From Anaerolineae bacterium (GTDB taxonomy: Bacteria > Chloroflexota > Anaerolineae > Aggregatilineales > Phototrophicaceae): a stretch of DNA of 64,000 nucleotides. The stretch is taken from assembly GCA_025055175.1 (NCBI GenBank), contig JANWYT010000006.1:124001-188000 (forward strand), given 5' to 3'. Positions 8,298 through 17,011 of this stretch are shown here, one piece after another. Both the position numbers and the translations under genes were made by a program. Each line of letters starts with the position of its first letter. Position 1 is the first letter of the stretch. The notes under the pieces are model-generated. The model searched no databases and was not told the DNA's origin. It saw only the letters and a program-made list of their open reading frames with translations.

Positions 8298-8966
8298 ATG
8301 CGCCATCTCTCTGCCGCGCTGATCGCCTGTGTTGTGATCCTGAGCGCCTGCAACGGCAACCCACCGACGGTCTTCGTGATGGAAGTCACCCGCGAGGTCA
8401 TCGTCACAGTCATCGTCACCCAAAGCGCGGACACAGCTATGCCTACTACGCCCAGCGCCACGCCGAGCGCTGAGCCTACCTCCACTAGCAGCACACCCAG
8501 CCCCACCCCCACGCCCGATCCTCGGCCTACTCCGGTCATCGGCCAGATTTACGTCGCAGACCAGATTTTTGAGCGTGGACGCATGTTCTGGTTACAACCG
8601 GCCAAGCAAATTTGGGTTCTCAGCAACGATAGCAGCGGCAGGGCGGTTTGGTCAGTCTACCCAGATAGCTTCGTCGAAGGCATGGTGGAATCAGACCCTT
8701 CGCTTACGCCGCCGGCTGGTCTTGTCCAGCCGACGCGCGGCTTCGGCAAGCTATGGCGCGAAAACAGCAACGTGCGTGCCGCCCTGGGCTGGGCCAAGCA
8801 GCCTGAGATCGGCTATCAGACGCGCTATGAGTACCACGCTGGCGGCACAGTCAACGCTCAGGGGCAGTTTGTGCAGGCTTCTGGCTACCATGTGCTAGAG
8901 ACACTTGAAGGGATACAATTTCGCTTCATTGAGGGTGCTTGGACATGGGAGCAGATGACACCATGA
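8298..8966 (+). CDS. Secreted lipoprotein of unknown function
   Basis: The 222-residue product has a lipoprotein signal peptide with lipobox LSAC (C18). A Thr/Pro/Ser-rich linker at about residues 45-75 follows, and then a roughly 140-residue C-terminal domain rich in Trp and aromatic residues (GFGKLWRENSNVRAALGWA). That segment resembles domains found repeatedly in Chloroflexota surface lipoproteins, but I cannot name it. The ATG at 8298 is preferred over 8271 because it begins the signal peptide correctly and has GGAG 6 bases upstream. Its stop overlaps the next start as ATGA, so it is translationally coupled to the glycosidase-like gene. Confidence 0.75.
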   Translation: MRHLSAALIACVVILSACNGNPPTVFVMEVTREVIVTVIVTQSADTAMPTTPSATPSAEPTSTSSTPSPTPTPDPRPTPVIGQIYVADQIFERGRMFWLQPAKQIWVLSNDSSGRAVWSVYPDSFVEGMVESDPSLTPPAGLVQPTRGFGKLWRENSNVRAALGWAKQPEIGYQTRYEYHAGGTVNAQGQFVQASGYHVLETLEGIQFRFIEGAWTWEQMTP

Positions 8967-11458
8967 ATGGAATGCGACGCTGGACGACTGCCCATCTACC
9001 ACGCAATGCCTATTTGACCGCCGACGCCCGCCTCTCGCCGACAGATTTTACCGACGACCAAGTCTGGGAATTGGTGCTGGGGCGGGCCGAAGCGCCGGCA
9101 ATAGCCTTGCAAACGCGCTATGGTGGCCGAGTGAAGGCCGTAAGTCTGGTGCCGCTCATCACCATCGATCAGCACACTATTGTCCAGGCTCAGACTTACT
9201 ATCAGCCACCTCAGCTCGTCTACGCCGCTCCCAACTTCTGGCAAATTGAGTCTCAGCCTCTGCGCGACCTGCACATGACGCTGCGCGTGGTAGCCTTTAG
9301 TTCTCACTGCATCGGCGGCACGATAGAGCTGCGCAACGAAGATGACGCACTACTGCGCCTGCGCTTGGAGCTATTCGGCCACGCCGAAGCACGCAGCACC
9401 GACGATCCGCGCCTAGCCATCGTCACCCTGGCCAACGTAGGCAAAGTCTTATCTCTGGGGCTGTTCCCAGGCCTAGCGCCGATAGCCATCGTTGAAGACG
9501 GTGGCTCAGACATGACTAGCGCTGCACCGCGCATAGGTCAAGATGTCAAGCTGAAACTTCAGGCTAAGCACGTCATGCGTTGGGCCTGCGCTGCGCGCGC
9601 TAGCATCAGCGAGTCCAGCGCCCTAGCCCAGCGCTGGTTGACCCAAGATTGGGACGCTATCTTCAAGAGCATACGCTTGGCCAGCGCTGCTCTACCACGC
9701 TTTGAAACTGGCGATGAGAGCCTGGACGCTCTGCTGGACGGCGCGGCAATTCGCCTAGTCCAGGCCTTTTTCCGCCCCTATGGCGCATTCCCTGGCCCGC
9801 TGCTGGTGGGTCTGCGCACCCCTAGTTACGGCTACAGCCCCAAGCGCGATGGCAGCGACACCATCCGCGCCTGGAACGGTCAAGACCCTTATCTGACTGC
9901 GCTCGCTGCCCCACTCATGGCTAGCATTGCCCCACGCCTGGCTCAGGGCCTCATCGACAACCTCGTCAGCGTTCAGGCCGCCGATGGCAGCATTGACTAC
10001 AAGCCAACTACACACAACGTCCGCCAGGGTTATCTTCATCCGCCCTTTCTGGCTCATCTCGTCAAACGGATCGCCGAATATACACAGGACGCAACGTGGT
10101 TGCGCCGCACTTACCCTGTCTTAGTCAAGTTCTTGTCGCGCTGGTTGCGCCAAGACGCCGATCAGGACGGCGTGCCAGAATACCAAGATGAGCGCCAGCT
10201 CGGCGTCATTGCTTTGCCCATGTTCGGCGAGGGTCACGCCTGGGCGCAGGGCCTAGACATCAGCACAGTAGAAAGCCCCGACCTCATCGCCCTGCTCTTG
10301 CGCGATCTGCAAGCTCTGCACGATCTCAGCCAAGCTCTCAAGGAAACGCTGCCTGATGAGCTGCTCAAGGCCCAGACTCAGCTTCAGAAGGCACTGGACG
10401 AGCTGTGGGGCGGATCGACTTACGCAACTCGTGATCGCGACAGCCACCACAGCGCCACTGATAGGATCACTCTACTTGACGAAGTCAGCGGCGAGGGCGA
10501 ACACTTCGTCAGCACCACGCTGCCTGATGGGCCGGCTAGGCGCGTCGTCGTGCGGATCATTGGCGGCGCATCGCTCACGCCAGAAGTCACTTGTACGATT
10601 GATGGGCGCGACGCGCAGGGCCACGCTGTGCGTGCCGTCTTGCGCAAAAGCGATTTTGTCTGGTCAGGACGCCAGGGCGTAGCTACGACAGCCATCACTT
10701 TCCAGCAGGTAGACCGCTTAGTCTGCGAAGGCCTGAGCCGTGTCTACCGCGTCAGCGCCTACACGCCCACTCATGCCCAACAGGATGTGCGCGCTTTCGC
10801 TCCGCTCATCCTGGCGTCGACGCCTCATGCGCGGCGCGAGACCCTGTTGAAGGCGCTGAACGCCAAAGACGGACTTTGGCGCAGCAGCGGACTGAGTCTC
10901 GTCCCCGCCTCTGACTCAGCCTATGGCGAGACGCAGGGTGGCGTGTGGGTGTGGTGGAACGACCTGCTCGGACAGGCCTTGCCGCCCAAACGCAGCGGCG
11001 AGTTGCTGCGCTCTCTGCTGACTGCACAAGCCAAAGCTCACCAACAGCAGGGACATTTTGGCCAGTTTTATCGGGGCGACGCACCACAAGCGCTGGGCGA
11101 AGCCGATCATCTGCTAGGCTTGCCTCCGCTGGACTGGGTGCTACACGCCGTCGGAGTGCGCGTTCTGGACAGCCAGCGCGTCTTGGTCGAGCCGGACTTC
11201 GCCTGGGGGAAGACGATCAGCCTTCAGCAGCATGGAGTCAGCGTACGCCGCAGCGCGCGCAGCATTCAGATCAAGTTCCCAAGTGGCCACAGCGTCAAGC
11301 TGGACGAACCTGTTGAGCGCCAGGTTGTCCGCGACGCAGAGCCTAGGCCACTAGCTCAGCCCCAACCTATTGAGCTGCCTCCCATGCCAGCAGACAAGCA
11401 GCAAACCAGCAACCGAGTCATCATCCCTATCATAAGCGATTCAACGGATAAATCTTGA
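8963..11458 (+). CDS. Six-hairpin glycosidase-like protein
   Basis: This 831-residue protein has an N-terminal beta-rich part (about 1-240) and then an alpha-helical region starting near DGAAIRLVQAFF. That region has the repeated helical-hairpin look of (alpha/alpha)6 glycosidases such as GH63, GH78 or debranching-enzyme relatives. Supporting landmarks are WNGQDPYLTAL, a substrate-loop-like DGSIDYKP, and DADQDGVPEYQDE, a segment common before the catalytic acids in such enzymes. I see no signal peptide, so it may act in the cytoplasm. The start at 8963 gives an ATGA overlap with the lipoprotein stop. The exact GH family and substrate are unknown. Confidence 0.65.
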   Translation: MNGMRRWTTAHLPRNAYLTADARLSPTDFTDDQVWELVLGRAEAPAIALQTRYGGRVKAVSLVPLITIDQHTIVQAQTYYQPPQLVYAAPNFWQIESQPLRDLHMTLRVVAFSSHCIGGTIELRNEDDALLRLRLELFGHAEARSTDDPRLAIVTLANVGKVLSLGLFPGLAPIAIVEDGGSDMTSAAPRIGQDVKLKLQAKHVMRWACAARASISESSALAQRWLTQDWDAIFKSIRLASAALPRFETGDESLDALLDGAAIRLVQAFFRPYGAFPGPLLVGLRTPSYGYSPKRDGSDTIRAWNGQDPYLTALAAPLMASIAPRLAQGLIDNLVSVQAADGSIDYKPTTHNVRQGYLHPPFLAHLVKRIAEYTQDATWLRRTYPVLVKFLSRWLRQDADQDGVPEYQDERQLGVIALPMFGEGHAWAQGLDISTVESPDLIALLLRDLQALHDLSQALKETLPDELLKAQTQLQKALDELWGGSTYATRDRDSHHSATDRITLLDEVSGEGEHFVSTTLPDGPARRVVVRIIGGASLTPEVTCTIDGRDAQGHAVRAVLRKSDFVWSGRQGVATTAITFQQVDRLVCEGLSRVYRVSAYTPTHAQQDVRAFAPLILASTPHARRETLLKALNAKDGLWRSSGLSLVPASDSAYGETQGGVWVWWNDLLGQALPPKRSGELLRSLLTAQAKAHQQQGHFGQFYRGDAPQALGEADHLLGLPPLDWVLHAVGVRVLDSQRVLVEPDFAWGKTISLQQHGVSVRRSARSIQIKFPSGHSVKLDEPVERQVVRDAEPRPLAQPQPIELPPMPADKQQTSNRVIIPIISDSTDKS

Positions 11459-12489
11459 TGACTGTGCATGACACACCAAAAGACTCCCTCCAGGACTCGC
11501 AGCGCTACGCTTTCCTACTGCGTACCACGGCCGACGGCGTGCTGATTGCAAAAGATGGAGTCGTCATCCAGGCCAATCCCGCCGCCTGCGCCATGCTCAG
11601 CCTGCGGGCTGAAGACCTACTTGGCAAGACGCCAACGGCTGTTTTTCGCCAGAATCAAGCCTTGATGAACCTATTTCAGCGGCGCGGGGAACAACAGCTC
11701 GACGTGCGGCTGCCACGCCAGCGCTTGGCTCAGGGCGTCGCGGCAGACCTGCCCAACGGGGAACGGATCGTCTTGCTGCAAGACGTGAGCGAGCGTCGCG
11801 ATCTGGAGACGCGTCGCAAGGCCCTCACTGAGACCATCGAACATGCCCTGAAGAACCGCATTGGCGCGATCACTGGCTTTGCAGAACTCATCCCGCGCTT
11901 CGGTGATCTGAACGACAATCAGCGCAAATATCTTGCGCGTATCATCCAGACCACTGCCAACCTGCACGACACGACCCGTTCACTGGTGAACCTAGCCTGG
12001 CTAGAAGCGGGCATGCCCCTGCAGCACGTCCCGGTACGCCTCGACGAAGTGATCCAGCGCGTGGTGGACGAACTCAGCCATTTGGCCAATGCCCACAAGT
12101 TAGTGATTGCCACCTCGCTACAAAAACCTTTGCCAATTGTCATGGGCGATCCAGAACGTCTGCGTCTGGCCATTTGGCATATCCTGGACAACGCCATCCG
12201 CTACAACAAACCAGAGAAGAGTATCGTCGTCCACGCCTGGGGCGACCTGCAAGAGATTTATTGCAGCATTGCCGACCAGGGGATTGGTATCCGCGACGAA
12301 GAGCTAGAGCTGATCTTCGATCGCATGTACCGCTCGCGCGATGAGCGCGTCCGCGACATCCCCGGCGGCGGCCTGGGCCTGACCGTCGCTCGCACCATCA
12401 TTCGGCGACACGGTGGCGACATTTGGGCCTCCAGCAACTATGACTATGGCAGCACCTTCACCTTTGTCTTGCCCGTCGCGGGCCAATAA
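11458..12489 (+). CDS. Sensor histidine kinase (PAS-HisKA-HATPase), no membrane segment
   Basis: The 343-residue protein has a PAS-like N-terminal domain (about 15-110). A dimerisation helix follows with phosphoacceptor H129 in EHALKNRIGAI, and then an HATPase with N-box LDNAIRYN, G1 DQGIGI, F-box-like FDRMYRS and G2 GGGLGLT. The H-box has H-A-L-K-N-R rather than the usual H-E-L-R-T-P, closer to HDLKNP-type kinases. There is no transmembrane helix, so it senses an intracellular or partner-borne signal. The ATG at 11458 overlaps the glycosidase stop by one base (TTGATG). No response regulator is adjacent. Confidence 0.85.
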   Translation: MTVHDTPKDSLQDSQRYAFLLRTTADGVLIAKDGVVIQANPAACAMLSLRAEDLLGKTPTAVFRQNQALMNLFQRRGEQQLDVRLPRQRLAQGVAADLPNGERIVLLQDVSERRDLETRRKALTETIEHALKNRIGAITGFAELIPRFGDLNDNQRKYLARIIQTTANLHDTTRSLVNLAWLEAGMPLQHVPVRLDEVIQRVVDELSHLANAHKLVIATSLQKPLPIVMGDPERLRLAIWHILDNAIRYNKPEKSIVVHAWGDLQEIYCSIADQGIGIRDEELELIFDRMYRSRDERVRDIPGGGLGLTVARTIIRRHGGDIWASSNYDYGSTFTFVLPVAGQ

Positions 12490-12580
12490 TCTGCGGGTTA
12501 ACAGCTGCATCTAACGCAATTCTTGCTCTGGCCTGTTAGACTAGCTGCTGAAAAATGCTGATACATCCAAAGGACAGAGC

Positions 12581-14410
12581 ATGGGCTTTAAAGCCTCCAG
12601 AAAGTGGCGCAAATCATCTTTGGAAACCCCTGAGTTAGAAGTCCCCGATGTTCCCATCCAATGGCGGCAAATGCTGGCCTACTTGCGGCCCTACCGCCTG
12701 CGCCTGCTGGTGACTTTCCTAGCCCTAATCACCAGCGCTGGGCTGAGCCTGGTCTTTCCAGCAGTCATCCAGCGCGTGATCGACTCGGTGTTGCAAGAGC
12801 GCAACTTGGCCTTGCTAGATAGTATTACCCTGGGCTTGCTGGCGGTCTTCCTGCTGCGCTCTATCTCATCACTGGTCGAAACCTATAACCTGAATTACAT
12901 CGGTGAGCGGATCGTCGTTGACCTGCGCAAGCAGCTCTATGCCCACCTGCAAACGCTGTCGTTGGGTTTCTTCGTGGAGCGGCGCGTCGGTGAGTTGGTG
13001 AGCCGCATGTCGTCTGATATTACCGTCATGCGCGAGCTGCTGACCAACAATCTGACGACGCTTGTGCAGCAAACGCTCATTATGCTTGGCGCCGTCGTCA
13101 TCATGTTCCTACTCAATTGGCGGCTGACGTTGTTCATCCTCGCTCTCGTTCCGATCATCGTCGCTTTTGGCTTCATCTTCGGCATGACCTTTGAGCGCCT
13201 CAGCACGCGCGTGCAAGACAAAATCGCCGAGTCAACTGTCGTGAGCGAAGAAGTCTTACAGAACATCCGCGAGGTCAAGTCTTTTGCGCGCGAGTCTTAC
13301 GAAATTGAGCGCTACAATCGCGCTGTTGATCGTAGCTTGCAGGCTGCTCTGCGCCTGCTGGTGCTGCGCTCCATCTTCGGTCCAACGGTGGCCTTCCTAG
13401 CCTTCGGCGGGCTGTCGCTCATTTTGTGGTTCGGCGGACGAGAAGTGCTAGACGGACGCCTGAGCGGTGGCGAACTCATCAGCTTCCTGGTTTATGGTCT
13501 GACAGTCGCCGGCAGCTTTGCAGCGTTGGTAGGACTGTACACCTCATTTCAGCAGGCCGTCGGCGCGACCAAGCGCGTCTTCCAGATCATGGCGACTCAG
13601 CCGACCGTGCGCGACGACCCTGACGCAGTGGAGCTGCCGCGCGTCGAGGGACGCCTCACCTTCGACGACGTCCATTTTCGCTACGATGAGCGCCAACCAG
13701 TGCTGCGCGGAGTCAACTTGGACATTCAGCCTGGCGAGATCATCGCCCTAGTAGGGCCGAGCGGGGCGGGCAAATCAACCACCTTCAACCTCATCCCGCG
13801 CTTCTACGATCCTGACCAGGGCAGCATTCGCATCGACGGCTATGATCTGCGCTGCGTGACGCAGGCTAGCCTGCGCGCTCAGGTGGGGATTGTCCCACAA
13901 GAGACCATGCTCTTCGGCGGCACTATCCGCGAGAACATCCTGTATGGCCGCCTTGACGCCAGCGAAGATGAACTGATTGCTGCGGCTCAAGCCGCCAACG
14001 CCCATGACTTCATCACAAGCCTGCCCGACGGCTACGAGACCATCGTCGGCGAACGAGGGATCAAGCTCAGCGGTGGTCAGCGCCAGCGAGTCGCGATTGC
14101 CCGCGCTATCCTCAAAGACCCGCGCATTCTACTCTTGGACGAAGCTACCAGCAGCCTGGATAACGAGAGCGAACACCTAGTGCAAGAGGCTCTGGCTCGC
14201 CTTATGCAGAACCGCACGACGATCATCATCGCCCATCGCCTGAGTACGGTGCGAATTGCTCACCGAATCGCCGTCATGGACAAAGGCCAGATTGTAGAAC
14301 TCGGCACACACGATGAGCTGCTGGCCCGCGATGGCTTGTACGCCAAGCTTTACGACATGCAGTTCCGCGATCAGGATCGACCTGTTGCGGAGATGGAGAC
14401 ACAGGCATGA
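12581..14410 (+). CDS. ABC transporter, fused permease-ATPase (MsbA/exporter type)
   Basis: The 609-residue half-transporter has six transmembrane segments in about residues 40-340. An ATPase domain follows, with Walker A GPSGAGKST near 392, signature LSGGQ near 495, Walker B ILLLDEATS near 517 and the H-loop AHRLS. This is the architecture of lipid/drug/peptide exporters that work as homodimers, or as heterodimers with a partner. Since only one half-transporter is present, a homodimer is likely. The stop overlaps the next gene as ATGA. The substrate cannot be read from the sequence; the neighbouring SDR epimerase would fit a lipid or glycolipid but does not prove it. Confidence 0.9.
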   Translation: MGFKASRKWRKSSLETPELEVPDVPIQWRQMLAYLRPYRLRLLVTFLALITSAGLSLVFPAVIQRVIDSVLQERNLALLDSITLGLLAVFLLRSISSLVETYNLNYIGERIVVDLRKQLYAHLQTLSLGFFVERRVGELVSRMSSDITVMRELLTNNLTTLVQQTLIMLGAVVIMFLLNWRLTLFILALVPIIVAFGFIFGMTFERLSTRVQDKIAESTVVSEEVLQNIREVKSFARESYEIERYNRAVDRSLQAALRLLVLRSIFGPTVAFLAFGGLSLILWFGGREVLDGRLSGGELISFLVYGLTVAGSFAALVGLYTSFQQAVGATKRVFQIMATQPTVRDDPDAVELPRVEGRLTFDDVHFRYDERQPVLRGVNLDIQPGEIIALVGPSGAGKSTTFNLIPRFYDPDQGSIRIDGYDLRCVTQASLRAQVGIVPQETMLFGGTIRENILYGRLDASEDELIAAAQAANAHDFITSLPDGYETIVGERGIKLSGGQRQRVAIARAILKDPRILLLDEATSSLDNESEHLVQEALARLMQNRTTIIIAHRLSTVRIAHRIAVMDKGQIVELGTHDELLARDGLYAKLYDMQFRDQDRPVAEMETQA

Positions 14411-15384
14411 GCTGGCAGGGACAAGTTGTCGCCATCAGCGGCGCGACAGGTTTCCTGGGCAGCGCCCTAGCTTGTCGTCTGGCCACAGAAGGGGCAGTCC
14501 TGCGCGCCCTAGTGCGGGATCGACGCAAGCTGGAACGCCGCCATTTGCCACCTATGGAAGTAGTTGAAGGCAGTCTGGAGGACATGGCCGCGCTGGAGCG
14601 CCTGGTCGAAGGCGCGAACGTCGTCTTTCATGTGGCAGCAGCGCTAGATGGCCCATATCTCGCTCAGTTTGAGAGCAACGTCAACGGCACAGTGAACATC
14701 GCTCAGGCCGCTTTGCGCCAAAAGGTGAGCCGCTTCGTCCACGTGAGCAGCATTGCAGCCTACGGCTATGGCCATCGCGGCCTAGTGAGCGAGGACGCCC
14801 CTCACATTCCCAATAGCGATCCCTACAGCCTGACCAAATACATTAGCGAGTCGGCCCTGCTGACTGCCACGAAGGCGCGCCTGCTCGTGACCACCATCCG
14901 CCCTGGCGCTATTTACGGGCCTGGAGCAGGCTTGTGGACGAGAGGTCTGTTCGCCTACGCACGCCTGCGTCCCCTGCCTTTCCCCGGCGATGGCCGAGGC
15001 ATTGCGCCCCTGATCTACGTGGACGACGTGATCGAACAAATGCTCATCCAGGCTCAGCACCCTCAGGCCGTCAACCAAGCCTTCAACGCTGTCCATCCTC
15101 AGGCTATCACTTGGCGCGAATATCTGCTGGCCCTAGCGCGTTTACATGGTCACCAGTCTTGGCTGAGCCTGCCCTATCCCCTGGGCCAGGCTGCTGCTCA
15201 CTTGGCCACCCTCGGCGCGCCGTTGCTGTCGGCGCGTCGCGCTCTGCCCGACCTGTTAGCCATGACGCGCAGCACCGCTCACTACAACATGGCCAAAGCT
15301 CGCGATTTGCTGGGCTGGACGCCGCGCATCTCGTTAAATGAAGGCCTGACGCGTCTCGCTCCATCCCTACTCGCTCAATCCTGA
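14407..15384 (+). CDS. NAD(P)-dependent epimerase/dehydratase (extended SDR)
   Basis: The 325-residue protein begins with a Rossmann glycine motif GATGFLG (residues about 11-17) and has the catalytic YSLTK (YxxxK) with an upstream Ser in VHVSSIAAYGYG. RPGAIYGPGAG matches extended short-chain dehydrogenases acting on nucleotide sugars or 3-beta-hydroxysteroid/dihydroflavonol-like substrates. The start overlaps the ABC transporter stop as ATGA, so the two are translationally coupled. The precise substrate is unknown. Confidence 0.85.
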   Translation: MSWQGQVVAISGATGFLGSALACRLATEGAVLRALVRDRRKLERRHLPPMEVVEGSLEDMAALERLVEGANVVFHVAAALDGPYLAQFESNVNGTVNIAQAALRQKVSRFVHVSSIAAYGYGHRGLVSEDAPHIPNSDPYSLTKYISESALLTATKARLLVTTIRPGAIYGPGAGLWTRGLFAYARLRPLPFPGDGRGIAPLIYVDDVIEQMLIQAQHPQAVNQAFNAVHPQAITWREYLLALARLHGHQSWLSLPYPLGQAAAHLATLGAPLLSARRALPDLLAMTRSTAHYNMAKARDLLGWTPRISLNEGLTRLAPSLLAQS

Positions 15385-15405
15385 GTTGCCCACGCGGAGG
15401 CCTTC

Positions 15406-16965
15406 ATGCTGAGCCTGCCCCAATACCCTCTGCTCCAGCGCGACTTCTTACTGGAAATCTCGCGGGCCATCACCGCCCAACTGGATTTGAACGAAGTCCT
15501 GCGGCGCGTCCTGCGCGCTTCGGTGGCCATGACTGCCGCGCGCGCCGGCATCATCGCTCTGCGCAGCGGCGCTGATCGCTTCACAGTACGCGCCCGCGCT
15601 GGCATTCCTGCTGAGCATGTCCCCATGCTGAACGACAAGCTGCACGAGATTGTGAGCGAAATCGGCAGCGGCTTCTCGCAGGAATTTTTGGACGCCAAGC
15701 TACGCGAGATGGCCCAGGCTATCGATCCTACGCTGGCGCAGGCAGTCGCCATGCCTCTCATCAGCGGCGATAAAGCCCCCGGCCTGCTGGTCATCTTCCG
15801 CTCCTATGCAGCTGCCATCACAGCCAACGACTTACAGCTCTTGCAAAGCTTCGCTGACCAAGCCGCGATTGCCGTCCACAACGCCCAGCTCTACGAGCGC
15901 GTCAATTTAGAACGCCAACGCGCTCAAGCAATCTTGCACAACGCCGCTGATGGGATCATGCTGTTGGACGGACAGCTCATTATCCAGCAGGTCAATCGCG
16001 CCTTTGAGCAAATGACGGCCTGGGTCGCTGCCGACGCAGTAGGCCAACCACTAGAAGAAGTCCTGGTCTGGGACAAACTGGATCAGCAGGACATACGCGC
16101 CGTCTTGGAGAGCGGTCAGCTTTCAGTCCAGGGCGTCAGCCACGCCGTCGAGGGCGAACTAGTGCGCCGTGACGGCCTGCTGCAAAGCGTAGGCATTACC
16201 TATGCGCCGCTGTTCAACGGCGAAGGCCAGCTGAGCGCCCTCATCGCTACCATGCGCGACATTAGCAGCTTTCGCAAGGCTCAAGAAATGCAGAGCGTGT
16301 TCATCTCCACTGTCTCTCATGAACTGCGCACTCCTGTCGCCATCATCAAAGGCTATGCCAGCACCTTGAGCCGCGAAGACGTCCATTGGGACGAAGCCAC
16401 CCTGCGCCACAGCCTCAGCGTCATCGAAGAAGAAGCGGATCGGTTGACGGCTCTCATCGAAGACCTATTGACCGCCAGTAAAATCCAGGCAGAGCGGCGC
16501 GTAGCCTTACAGCTGGCCGATGTGCGCCTGGATTCGCTAGCCGAGAGCGCGGTGGAGCGCTTCGCCACCCAGACCAATCGCCATAAATTCGCCCTCAGTT
16601 TCCCAGAGCATTTCCCTTCTATCCAGGGCGATCAACGCCTACTGCGCCAAGTAGTCGATAACCTCATCACTAACGCCATCAAGTATTCTCCCAATGGCGG
16701 CACAATCACCGTCGGAGGTCGCTTCAGCGAAAAAAGCGTCACCTTCTTCGTGCGTGACGAGGGGATCGGCATTCCAGAACATGAGCAGGCGCGTATCTTC
16801 GAGCGTTTCTACCGCGTCAGCAACCAGACCACCAGCAAGACCAAAGGCACAGGCCTCGGCCTTTACCTAGTGAAGATGATCGTCGAAGCTCATCGCGGCA
16901 CGATCCACGTCAAGAGTCAGCCCCAGCAGGGCGCGACTTTCTACTTTACCTTGCCGCGCGATTGA
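15406..16965 (+). CDS. Sensor histidine kinase (GAF-PAS-HisKA-HATPase)
   Basis: The 519-residue soluble kinase has a GAF domain at about 10-165 and a PAS domain at about 170-290. HisKA carries phosphoacceptor H305 in the canonical SHELRTP, and the HATPase_c domain has NLITNAIKYS, DEGIGI, ERFYRV and GTGLGLYL. No membrane helix is visible, so the GAF/PAS part should sense a cytoplasmic ligand or redox state. GGAGG lies 6 bases before the ATG. It follows the SDR gene by 21 bases and is probably in the same transcript. It has no adjacent response regulator. Confidence 0.9.
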   Translation: MLSLPQYPLLQRDFLLEISRAITAQLDLNEVLRRVLRASVAMTAARAGIIALRSGADRFTVRARAGIPAEHVPMLNDKLHEIVSEIGSGFSQEFLDAKLREMAQAIDPTLAQAVAMPLISGDKAPGLLVIFRSYAAAITANDLQLLQSFADQAAIAVHNAQLYERVNLERQRAQAILHNAADGIMLLDGQLIIQQVNRAFEQMTAWVAADAVGQPLEEVLVWDKLDQQDIRAVLESGQLSVQGVSHAVEGELVRRDGLLQSVGITYAPLFNGEGQLSALIATMRDISSFRKAQEMQSVFISTVSHELRTPVAIIKGYASTLSREDVHWDEATLRHSLSVIEEEADRLTALIEDLLTASKIQAERRVALQLADVRLDSLAESAVERFATQTNRHKFALSFPEHFPSIQGDQRLLRQVVDNLITNAIKYSPNGGTITVGGRFSEKSVTFFVRDEGIGIPEHEQARIFERFYRVSNQTTSKTKGTGLGLYLVKMIVEAHRGTIHVKSQPQQGATFYFTLPRD

Positions 16966-17011
16966 CCTATGCTAAACGTTTCACTATGACCGAACGGAGA
17001 CCCCAAACCCT

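Noticed and set aside
7941..8423. 160-residue minus-strand frame extending upstream of the short peptide
   Set aside because: The upstream 100 or so residues look non-coding, and a good promoter at 8116-8143 lies inside the frame, so only the final 43-51 codons are kept.
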